From Skermanella sp. TT6 (GTDB lineage: Bacteria; Pseudomonadota; Alphaproteobacteria; Azospirillales; Azospirillaceae), in the NCBI RefSeq assembly GCF_016653635.2, contig NZ_CP067420.1:2177501-2241500 (forward strand): a DNA stretch of 64,000 nt. Direction: 5' to 3'. The notes under the pieces were generated by a model, which made no database searches, was not told the origin of the DNA, and saw only the letters and a list, made by a program, of their open reading frames with translations. The position numbers and the translations under genes were made by a program. This document shows, piece after piece, positions 1 to 6,793 of the stretch (position 1 is its first letter; every line of letters starts with the position of its first letter).

Positions 1-438
1 GCGTGGGAGGCATAGCCTTTGTCGCCAACGACCCAGCCGGGAATACCGGGCAGGCAGTCGACCAGATCGCGCGCCAGCGGCAATTCGTGAGCCTTTTTGA
101 ACGCCCCCGCCCCCTTGTGGTGCGCCCTGGTCGAAGTCCTGTCGAGAAATGACATGCCCAACTCAATGCTACGGTCCTGAACCTGTTCCAGAAGCCGCTC
201 CCAGACGCCCAGTTGGCTCCAGCGGATGAAAGTTTGTGCCGCCCGCCACCACGGCACCAGATCAGCCGGGACACTTCGCCATTTGGCACCATTGCGATGG
301 CGCCAGACAATCGCCTCGATGGTTTCGCGAAGCGCAACCGACCCCGTTTTGCCCCCGCGGCCGGCACTCATCGATCAGCGGTCTCGAAACCGCCCATTGA
401 TCATCGGTCAGAACAACAAGACTGTTATGCTCAGTCAT
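1..438 (-). pseudogene. IS5-family transposase, frameshifted and cut by the window edge
   Basis: The minus strand encodes an IS5-type transposase N-terminus. Translation from ATG at 438 gives MTEHNSLVVLTDDQWAVSRP and then LIDECRPRG. The reading then has to move frame at the C5 tract 352-356 (G5 on the coding strand) to continue as KTGSVALRETIEAIVWRHRN and then GAKWRSVPADLVPWWRA. That second frame stays open to the window edge through SFLDRTSTRAHHKGAG and WVVGDKGYAS, both typical of the DDE domain of this family. Removing one G restores a single frame, so this is either a decayed copy or a programmed-frameshift copy; some IS5 subgroups are known to use frameshifting. The 3' part and right end lie outside the window. 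I could not define a terminal inverted repeat. Confidence 0.8.
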
Positions 439-555
439 TCCATGAATATTGGCATAGTCACCAAGCTATATTTGGCCCTAGAGGATCCAAGGTTTGCCTG
501 ACAGCTTCTTGGGACTGATGATTTGACATGCTGGAGACGTCGAGCATACACACCT

Positions 556-1626
556 TCACGAACTTCCGACCGACACCAACTCCGGCATTACGCTCATAGG
601 CGTTGCCGAATGGATTCCCTCGTAGATGCTCAGCAAACGGCCAACCGCCCTTTCCTCGGTGAAGTGGCCGTGGTACCGAGCGCTTCCCCTGGAAGTGAGG
701 CGGTCGGCAAGTTCCGGTTCGATCAGGATCCGGCGTATGCTGTCAGCCAAGGCTTCCACGTCATCGATGGGCACCATGAGACCGTCGTCAGCGTGGCGTA
801 TCGTTTCGCGAGGCCCGGCAGACATGGCGGATATGATCGGCGTGCGGTTTTGCCAAGCCTCGAGAATGACGGTTCCGAACGGCTCATACCGGGATGGCAG
901 CAGGCAGATATCCGCCGCGCGCAGGAGAGCGCCCCGGTCAGAGCGCCATCCCAGAAACTTGACCCTGTCGGCTACCCCTGTGCTCCCTGCCAGGGACTTG
1001 AGTTCAGCTTCCAGTGGCCCGTCGCCCGCGATCCACAGGTGACAGTCTGGGATGGAGGCCAGCGCCTTTATGGCGATGTCGAGACCCTTCTTGATATGGA
1101 GGCGGGACAGCGTCAGCAGAACCGGAACGCCATCGGGCGTGCCGATTTCCGCCCGTGAGGCTGGTGCTTGGTCGTTGGCGCTGGAAAAAGTATTGACGCA
1201 GTACGCCCGCGCCGGAGGGACTCCCTTGGCAACCATATGATCCACGATGCCGGGAGTGACGCCGATGAAATACTTGCAGGAGGCGAAGTTCGCGGGATCA
1301 TAATAGCCACCGAACCACCCGATCGTCGGGATGGCGGTGATTGGAGTCATCGTCGCCGCTCGCCGCATCCAGCACTGTATGATATCGGGTTTTTCATAGG
1401 CGATCGCTCGCCTGATGTACCAGCGCGGAATTAAGGATTTGGCCTGCCATCCGTGTGACAGTACCAGCTTCACTCCAGCTGACCTCAAATCTTCGTAACG
1501 ATCTGAGAGGGGATTGGCGATGACCACTTGATCGATGCCGTGTCTGTGCAGCGCCATCACCATATCGGCAAAATGCATCTCAGCGCCGCCATTTGCACGA
1601 CTTAGCATGAACTGCATGATTTTCAT
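556..1626 (-). CDS. GT4-family glycosyltransferase (group 1)
   Basis: A 356-residue cytoplasmic or membrane-associated retaining glycosyltransferase of the GT-B fold. The N-terminal half starts with MKIMQFMLSRANGGAEMHFA, where the glycine-rich GGAE segment is the usual acceptor-side loop of GT4 enzymes. The C-terminal half has the donor-binding region: LSRLHIKKGLDIAIKAL, then IAGDGPLEAEL, then EPFGTVILE, which is the E-x7-E signature. Family knowledge suggests sugar transfer from a nucleotide-sugar to a lipid-linked or polysaccharide acceptor; donor and acceptor cannot be read from sequence. It stands alone, without other polysaccharide genes nearby, next to an IS5 remnant, so it may sit at the edge of a transferred segment. 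The start is the first ATG after a promoter-like region at 1733-1761. Confidence 0.88.
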   Translation of the reverse strand: MKIMQFMLSRANGGAEMHFADMVMALHRHGIDQVVIANPLSDRYEDLRSAGVKLVLSHGWQAKSLIPRWYIRRAIAYEKPDIIQCWMRRAATMTPITAIPTIGWFGGYYDPANFASCKYFIGVTPGIVDHMVAKGVPPARAYCVNTFSSANDQAPASRAEIGTPDGVPVLLTLSRLHIKKGLDIAIKALASIPDCHLWIAGDGPLEAELKSLAGSTGVADRVKFLGWRSDRGALLRAADICLLPSRYEPFGTVILEAWQNRTPIISAMSAGPRETIRHADDGLMVPIDDVEALADSIRRILIEPELADRLTSRGSARYHGHFTEERAVGRLLSIYEGIHSATPMSVMPELVSVGSS

Positions 1627-1975
1627 GTCGCTTGGGTCCCGGTACTTCTGATTGGGGCGCTGAGTTGTTGCAACCCTGGGGGGCGATGGCGCTCTTTTCA
1701 GAAGACATCCCCCTGCAGCGCTTATATCTAAAGTATTAACTCATAAGATATGAGGTGTCAACGCGCCTGAGCGACTTGTTATCGCGAGTCGCGCGATCGT
1801 TCGAAAGTGCTCCGATGTTGGTCGATGTGCTGTTTGGACGGGCAATATCCCGCTTGTCCAGACCATCGTGGCTTGCCTCCCGTAAGGCCTATAACTTGCA
1901 TACGGTATTATGGGCGCGGGCGCACAGCAGGCTCCTGCGCAGGGTGGGCCTGGACCAGAGCGGAGAAGCAAGAAA
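1627..1975. other. Divergent intergenic region, 349 bp
   Basis: Noncoding DNA between the minus-strand glycosyltransferase and the plus-strand amidase. It is more AT-rich than its surroundings near 1720-1760, where the minus-strand promoter and palindrome lie. For the plus-strand gene there are AT-rich patches near 1888-1912 but no convincing -35/-10 pair. No open frame here has codon use or a ribosome site that would make it a gene. Confidence 0.5.
1733..1761 (-). promoter_or_regulatory. Promoter of the glycosyltransferase with a palindromic operator in the spacer
   Basis: Reading the minus strand, a perfect -35 TTGACA (1761-1756) is followed after 17 bases by TAATAC (1738-1733), about 110 bases before the glycosyltransferase ATG at 1626. 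The spacer holds the perfect palindrome CTCATA-aga-TATGAG (1740-1754). A palindrome between -35 and -10 is a typical place for a repressor or a DNA-distorting activator. The -10 is imperfect, so the promoter call is moderate; the palindrome itself is certain. Confidence 0.55.
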
Positions 1976-3430
1976 ATGTGCCAAGGTGACGACCGCAACT
2001 GCCCGGATTTCGAGGAGCATCGCCGGGCTTTCCTGAATACCATGGATCATGAGCGCCGGACTTTCCTGAAGAGCGCCTTTGCCGCCGCGGGCGGCGCCGG
2101 CGTCCTGGGAGCCGGCGGACTGTCGCTTGTCACCCCTGCGATGTCGGCGGCGGCGCAGGTGCGGCAGCCGGAGCGGATCAGCCACCACTACCTGCCGGCC
2201 ACGGCCGACACGGTCCACTGGGGTTACTTCAGCAAGAGCTTGAAGCCGCGCGTCGAAATCTCGCCTGGAGATTACGTCACGATAGAGACGCTGACCCACC
2301 ATGCCAACGACGATGCCGAACGGATGGTGACGGGCGATCCCGGTGCCGAAAGCGTCTTCCACTGGACACGGGAGAAGAAGAACGTCGATCGCCGGGGCGC
2401 CGGCCCGATGGATGCCTCGATCCATGGCCGCGGGGCCGGCGAAGGGTTCGGCGTCCATATCTGCACCGGTCCGGTGGCGGTCCGGGGAGCAGAGCCGGGC
2501 GACGTGCTGGAGGTCCGCATCGTGGACATGAAGCCGCGGCCCAGCGCGAACCCGGAATTCGCCGGCAAGACCTTCGGGGTCAATGCCGCCGCGTGGTGGG
2601 GCTATCACTACAAGGACCTGCTGACCGAGCCCAAGGAGCGCGAGGTCATCACGATCTACGAGATCGACGCGCGCGGGGAGAGGAACTGGGCCAAGGCCGT
2701 CTACAATTACCGCTGGACGCCGCAGACGGACCCGTTCGGGGTCGTCCATGGCAAGATCGATTATCCCGGCGTTCCCGTCGATCACTCGACGATCCAGAAG
2801 AACTTCGACGTGCTGAAAGGCATCCGCATCCCGGTGCGCCCGCATTTCGGGGTCCTCGGCGTCGCTCCCCGGGAGGCGGAACTCGTCGATTCCGTTCCTC
2901 CCGCCTATTTCGGCGGCAACATGGACAATTGGCGGCTTGGCAAAGGGGCGACCATGTATTACCCGGTGGCCGTGCCGGGCGCCCTGTTCTCTGCCGGGGA
3001 CCCGCACGCCTCCCAGGGTGATTCGGAACTGTGCGGTACGGCGATCGAATGTTCCTTCACCGGAACGTTCCAGTTCATCCTGCACAAGGCCGCCGATCTG
3101 GCCGGCACCGCCCTGGAAGGGCTGGACTATCCCATGCTGGAGACGGCGGAGGATTGGGTGATGCACGGATTCAGCTATCCGAACTACCTGGAGCAGCTGG
3201 GATCCGGCGCCCAGTCGGCGATTTACGAGAAGTCGTCCGTGGATCTCGCCCTCCGGGACGCTTTCCGAAAGATGCGCCGGTTCCTGATGAACGCGAAGGG
3301 GCTGACCGAGGACGAAGCCATTTCCCTGATGTCGCTGGGCGTCGATTTCGGCATCACACAGGTGGTGGACGGCAACTGGGGCGTCCATGCGATCATCAAG
3401 AAGTCGATCTTCTCCGCGGCCGATGCCTGA
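1976..3430 (+). CDS. Acetamidase/formamidase family protein with Tat signal
   Basis: A 484-residue member of the acetamidase/formamidase family (FmdA/AmdA fold), which hydrolyses short aliphatic amides to ammonia and the acid; the true substrate is unknown. The N-terminus has a twin-arginine motif, HERRTFLKS, followed by an Ala/Gly-rich hydrophobic stretch ending near TPAMSAAAQV, so export by Tat is expected; tatABC lies elsewhere in this window. Family landmarks include PGDYVTIETLTHHAND, GPVAVRGAEPGDVLEVRI, GVLGVAPRE and GDSELCGTAIEC. I chose ATG 1976 because GGAGAA lies 9 bases upstream. ATG 2042 (MDHERRTF, 462 residues) is the alternative. With the longer start the Arg-Arg motif occurs twice in tandem (EHRRAFL, then HERRTFL). 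Confidence 0.88.
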   Translation: MCQGDDRNCPDFEEHRRAFLNTMDHERRTFLKSAFAAAGGAGVLGAGGLSLVTPAMSAAAQVRQPERISHHYLPATADTVHWGYFSKSLKPRVEISPGDYVTIETLTHHANDDAERMVTGDPGAESVFHWTREKKNVDRRGAGPMDASIHGRGAGEGFGVHICTGPVAVRGAEPGDVLEVRIVDMKPRPSANPEFAGKTFGVNAAAWWGYHYKDLLTEPKEREVITIYEIDARGERNWAKAVYNYRWTPQTDPFGVVHGKIDYPGVPVDHSTIQKNFDVLKGIRIPVRPHFGVLGVAPREAELVDSVPPAYFGGNMDNWRLGKGATMYYPVAVPGALFSAGDPHASQGDSELCGTAIECSFTGTFQFILHKAADLAGTALEGLDYPMLETAEDWVMHGFSYPNYLEQLGSGAQSAIYEKSSVDLALRDAFRKMRRFLMNAKGLTEDEAISLMSLGVDFGITQVVDGNWGVHAIIKKSIFSAADA

Positions 3431-3487
3431 TCTGACAGGGACCTTCCGGGAACGGAACGTCTCCACCGGCTCGGTGTTCGCTGGATG

Positions 3488-3518
3488 ATAGGGCGAAGCG
3501 CCGCCGGCGCTTCGCTAT
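3488..3518. other. Strong perfect hairpin between amidase and aldo/keto reductase genes
   Basis: GCGAAGCGCCG (3493-3503) is complementary to CGGCGCTTCGC (3505-3515). The stem is extended by ATA/TAT across a two-base bulge. The sequence after it (ccttcacc) has no U tract, so it is not a classical Rho-independent terminator. It may still end amidase transcription or act in the leader of the next gene, whose ATG is 28 bases further. Confidence 0.6.
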
Positions 3519-3545
3519 CCTTCACCGATACCGGGGACTGATGAC

Positions 3546-4499
3546 ATGGAAAAGCGGCAACTCGGCCGGTCGGGCCTGACGGTCGTCCCGCTCTGTCTCG
3601 GCGGCAACGTGTTCGGCTGGACGATCGACGAGCCGACCTCCCACCGGCTGCTCGACGCCTTCGTCGAGCAGGGCTTCAATTTCATCGACACGGCGGATTC
3701 CTATTCGACCTGGGCGCCCGGCAACACGGGCGGCGAGTCGGAGACCATCATCGGGAGCTGGCTCAAGGGCCGAGGCGACCGCGACAGGCTGGTGATCGCG
3801 ACGAAGGTCGGGTCGGAGATGGGACCGGGAAAGAAGGGCTTGGCACCGGCCTACATCCGGACCGCGGTGGAAGATTCCCTGCGCCGCCTCCGGACCGACT
3901 ATATCGACCTGTACCAGTCCCACTGGGACGATCCGGAGACTCCTTTCGAGGACACGCTGGCGGCGTACCAGGACCTGATCGACCAGGGAAAGGTGAGGGC
4001 GGTCGGCGCCTCCAACCTCGGCCCGGCACGCCTTCGGGAGGCGCTCGAGGTCGGCGGCAAGCCGGGCCTGGCACGTTATGAGTCGCTCCAACCGGAATAC
4101 AACCTGTTCGACCGTGCCGGATACGAGGCCGACCTGGAGGGCATCTGCCGCGAGAACCAGCTCGGCGTGATCTCCTATTACTCGCTGGCCAGCGGCTTCC
4201 TGTCCGGCAAGTACCGCTCGCCCGAGGATGCCGGCAAGAGCCCGCGCGGCCAGGGCGTCGTCAGCAAGTACCTGAACGACCGAGGCCTGGCGATCCTGGC
4301 GGCACTGGACGAGGTCGCGGCGCGGCACGATGCCAATCCGTCCCAGGTCGCGCTGGCATGGCTGATCGCCCGCCCCGGGCTGACGGCGCCGATCGTCAGC
4401 GCGACCAGCCTGGAACAATTGAAGGACCTGACCGCGGCCGCACGGCTCATACTTGATCGTGCATCGATCGATCGCTTAGACAAGGCGAGTGGAGGGTGA
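3546..4499 (+). CDS. Aldo/keto reductase
   Basis: A 317-residue cytosolic NADPH-dependent oxidoreductase with the (beta/alpha)8 fold of the aldo/keto reductases. The catalytic tetrad is present: Asp48 and Tyr53 in NFIDTADSYS, Lys87 in VIATKVGSEMG and His126 in DLYQSHWDDP. The C-terminal cofactor region ends with APIVSATSLEQL. The layout resembles the YghZ/Gpr and NADP(H)-dependent general AKR groups that detoxify aldehydes or reduce ketones; substrate specificity cannot be assigned. It follows the amidase by 115 bases with a hairpin between, so it is probably a separate unit. The start ATG follows GGGGACTGATGAC. Confidence 0.93.
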   Translation: MEKRQLGRSGLTVVPLCLGGNVFGWTIDEPTSHRLLDAFVEQGFNFIDTADSYSTWAPGNTGGESETIIGSWLKGRGDRDRLVIATKVGSEMGPGKKGLAPAYIRTAVEDSLRRLRTDYIDLYQSHWDDPETPFEDTLAAYQDLIDQGKVRAVGASNLGPARLREALEVGGKPGLARYESLQPEYNLFDRAGYEADLEGICRENQLGVISYYSLASGFLSGKYRSPEDAGKSPRGQGVVSKYLNDRGLAILAALDEVAARHDANPSQVALAWLIARPGLTAPIVSATSLEQLKDLTAAARLILDRASIDRLDKASGG

Positions 4500-4574
4500 G
4501 CGGAACTATCCGTTAACCAGTTATGTGAGACACCTCACGGCCCTTCCGACAGGTGACTGCGACAGGATGCGACC

Positions 4575-5402
4575 GTGAAAACCGGTACCGGTTCAGATTC
4601 TTCGATTTCCAGGCGTACCCCGTTCAAGTCCCCGCACCGGCCGCTGGCCGGCGCGGCGCTCGCGGGCGCTCTGCTGATGACCGGCTGCGCGGTCGAGCAG
4701 ATGACCGATCAGGCCTATTCCGCCGTCCAGAGGACGGGCGTGTTCGATCGGGTGGCGGAGCGCACGGGTATCAACGCGCTGTTCGACGAAGCCGCAGCGC
4801 GGTACGCGGAAGCCATGGCAACCGACGAGAGGCCGCTCGATACGGTCGGCGTTCCGTTGCCTACGCTGGCGTCCGGCATCGTCACGGGGCCGCGTCCGCC
4901 GGATCTCGTGCGCGAAGCGCTGACCGAGATCGCCGCGGAGCATGGACCGGCCGTGGCCCGGCGGATGATGATCGCGATGGCCACCGGCGGCGCCACGATG
5001 GTCACCGGGCTGCCGTCCATGGCCGATGGCGCGATTTCCGCGCACGACAAGCTGATGGCCGCGCAGGCGGCGCAGGCCGAGGTGGACGCCGCCTACGCCG
5101 CGAGCGAAGCGACCCGTGCCGCGACCGCCCTGGTGCCCGACGAGGACCGTCCCCGCGAGGCTGCGGCACTGCTGAGGTTGGTGGAGGAAGCCGCCGGATC
5201 GAAGCTGGCATGGAGCAATCCTGCGACGGGGGCCAGCGGGGTTGTCTCGATCGGGGCTGCCGAAACGTCGAAGGGCGACGATGGGCGAAGCCCCGCGGTC
5301 ACATGCCGTACCGTGATCCGTGAGTATTCCCATGGCGCCGTCTCGCGCGGTGGGGTCGGTACCATATGCCGGGAGCACGGAGTATGGTACGATCTGAGTT
5401 GA
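4575..5402 (+). CDS. Putative outer-membrane or periplasmic lipoprotein, unknown function
   Basis: A 275-residue hypothetical protein. After a polar N-region (about 22 residues) there is an Ala/Leu hydrophobic stretch ending in the lipobox LMTGC, so signal peptidase II cleavage before that Cys is expected. The mature part is Ala-rich and predicted helical, with no domain I recognise. It carries a Gly/Met segment, MMIAMATGGATMVTGLP, that could be membrane-associating. The C-terminus contains three cysteines, including TICREHG near the end. The start is GTG at 4575; no strong ribosome site is visible, so the exact start is uncertain. It is convergent with a small exported protein 20 bases downstream. 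Confidence 0.7.
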   Translation: MKTGTGSDSSISRRTPFKSPHRPLAGAALAGALLMTGCAVEQMTDQAYSAVQRTGVFDRVAERTGINALFDEAAARYAEAMATDERPLDTVGVPLPTLASGIVTGPRPPDLVREALTEIAAEHGPAVARRMMIAMATGGATMVTGLPSMADGAISAHDKLMAAQAAQAEVDAAYAASEATRAATALVPDEDRPREAAALLRLVEEAAGSKLAWSNPATGASGVVSIGAAETSKGDDGRSPAVTCRTVIREYSHGAVSRGGVGTICREHGVWYDLS

Positions 5403-5422
5403 CCGGACCGGCGGCCCGGGGC

Positions 5423-5659
5423 TCAGAGAAGCTTTTCGATCCGCTTCGGCGGGCTGGGCTCGGAACGTGTGGCGGCCGGCATGTATGCCTCGCGCGGGGC
5501 CGGCTTGCCGGCAACATCGGCGCGGACCGCGGTCGGCCAGGGGTCGCCGACCGCCGCCTGTTCCACGGCACCCGCTGCGTAGCCGAAGGAGCACGCCAGT
5601 ACGACAGCCAATGTCCTGATCGTCCGAAGCCCTGCCGTTTCAGTCGTTTGAACGCACAT
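5423..5659 (-). CDS. Small exported hypothetical protein
   Basis: A 78-residue open frame starting MCVQTTETAGLRTIRTLAVV. It has a basic n-region and a hydrophobic core that looks like a Sec signal peptide, with a possible cleavage after YAAGA. The remaining about 45 residues are Pro/Ala-rich with no recognised domain. There is no good ribosome site before the ATG and the protein is very short, so this could be a spurious frame. It is kept because of the clean signal peptide and because it fills the gap beside the convergent lipoprotein gene. Confidence 0.45.
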   Translation of the reverse strand: MCVQTTETAGLRTIRTLAVVLACSFGYAAGAVEQAAVGDPWPTAVRADVAGKPAPREAYMPAATRSEPSPPKRIEKLL

Positions 5660-5808
5660 ATATCGTGTCCCGCTTGATCCGGTCTTGACTCAACAATCGA
5701 AATTCGGATTCGTGGCGAGTCGAGACAATAGAGCGAATCATCTCACCGGACAGGGGCCATGGCTGTGATTACGGTCATAGTACCGAAGGAGGAAAATTGC
5801 ACAATCTT

Positions 5809-5827
5809 GACTCGTCGATACCGAGTC
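5809..5827. promoter_or_regulatory. Inverted repeat upstream of the PAS_5 gene promoter
   Basis: GACTCG (5809-5814) and CGAGTC (5822-5827) form a perfect 6-base inverted repeat with a 7-base spacer. It ends 16 bases before the proposed -35 of the next gene, in an upstream-activator position. Operator function is inference. Confidence 0.35.
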
Positions 5828-5843
5828 TGGACTAGGTAGGGTT

Positions 5844-5871
5844 TTGTACCGTAATTATATTTATCTATAAG
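5844..5871 (+). promoter_or_regulatory. Candidate sigma-70-type promoter of the PAS_5 gene
   Basis: TTGTAC (5844-5849) is followed after 16 bases by TATAAG (5866-5871), in an AT-rich stretch that is unusual for this window. The expected transcript start is near 5878, about 77 bases before the gene. Confidence 0.5.
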
Positions 5872-5954
5872 GGTTCAAGGGAAAATGCCTGACCAATGCG
5901 TGTTCGGAAGCGTAGGGATAAGCTGATCCGATACGCGTGAAGCTGAGGTGAAGT

Positions 5955-6470
5955 TTGATCGGTGTCTGGGCAGAGTATGCCAGGAGCAGTCTCGAGGATT
6001 TTCCGGCGGTTTCGTCGCCTCTCGTAGCGGAAGCCTGGACCTACTGGATGGCCAAACGCGGCGACCGCCGCATGCCGTCACGGGCCGACATCGATCCGGT
6101 GGAGATTCCACGCCTCCTGTCGTCCACGGCACTGGTCGAGGTGCTGCGCGATCCCCTGGACTTCCGCTTCAGGCTGCTGGGCACGGCGATCGACAGGATC
6201 ACCTCCAGGAACCTCCGCGGGCTCCGCTTCTCCGAGCTGCCGTTCCTGATCCCTGGCAACAAGGGATGGACGGATTATGAGTATGTCGCGACCACAGGCC
6301 GGCCTCTGCTCACCGACCGTCCCTATGTCGGGCAGAGCAAACTCGTCGTCCGGCTGACGGACAGCCTGTTCCCGTTGTCGGACGACGGCGAAACGGTGAA
6401 CATGGTCTGGAGCTTCCTGGATATCTGGCAGGTGCCCCCCCGCGAGCGGTCCTGGAACGGGATCGCGTGA
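5955..6470 (+). CDS. PAS_5-domain protein
   Basis: A 171-residue soluble protein matching the alphaproteobacterial PAS_5 family (PF07310 type). Landmarks are WTYWMAKRGDRRMPSRADID, PVEIPRLLSSTALVEVL, and DFRFRLLGTAIDRITSRN followed by LRG. Such stand-alone PAS proteins are usually sensory or of unknown partner; no output domain is attached. The start is TTG 5955 preceded by GAGGTG, with a slightly short spacing. The gene is monocistronic: a promoter-like sequence lies at 5844-5871 and a hairpin follows directly. Confidence 0.82.
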   Translation: MIGVWAEYARSSLEDFPAVSSPLVAEAWTYWMAKRGDRRMPSRADIDPVEIPRLLSSTALVEVLRDPLDFRFRLLGTAIDRITSRNLRGLRFSELPFLIPGNKGWTDYEYVATTGRPLLTDRPYVGQSKLVVRLTDSLFPLSDDGETVNMVWSFLDIWQVPPRERSWNGIA

Positions 6471-6475
6471 CGACC

Positions 6476-6509
6476 AAAAAAGAGCCCCGCAGCGGATGAC
6501 GCGCGGGGC
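6476..6509 (-). terminator. Rho-independent terminator reading on the minus strand
   Basis: GCCCCGC (6484-6490) pairs with GCGGGGC (6503-6509). On the minus strand the stem is followed by TCTTTTTT (A6 at 6476-6481 on the plus strand). The U tract therefore serves transcription coming from the right. The PAS_5 gene ends at 6470 on the opposite strand, and no minus-strand gene is evident between 6510 and 6790. Confidence 0.6.
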
Positions 6510-6793
6510 CCAAGTCTACAAGGAAGAACCGCACCGAGTATGGCGCCCGCACACTATGGCCCTGGATTGGTTGATTAAACGTTAACCATAATATTCCTTG
6601 TCCTCCGGCCGACGACCATCCCGTGAGCGCGCTCTCGCACGTTCCTCTCCGCCGCTACCGCAGCGGAAGGCGCACCGATTACGGATTATTAAACTAAATC
6701 CCGCGAAATACGTATCGGCCGATTCCCATCGGGGACCGGGAAGGCCGACGCCATCGCGAAGCGAAGGCGGCGGCAAAGCGGGGAGCAGGCGCG

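Noticed and set aside
1889-3466. A 525-codon minus-strand frame over the amidase gene
   Set aside because: The plus-strand product is a clear acetamidase/formamidase with a Tat signal; the antisense frame has no recognisable features.
4553-5323. A 256-codon plus-strand frame rich in Arg/Gly overlapping the lipoprotein gene
   Set aside because: Shadow frame; the other frame has a lipobox and a balanced composition.
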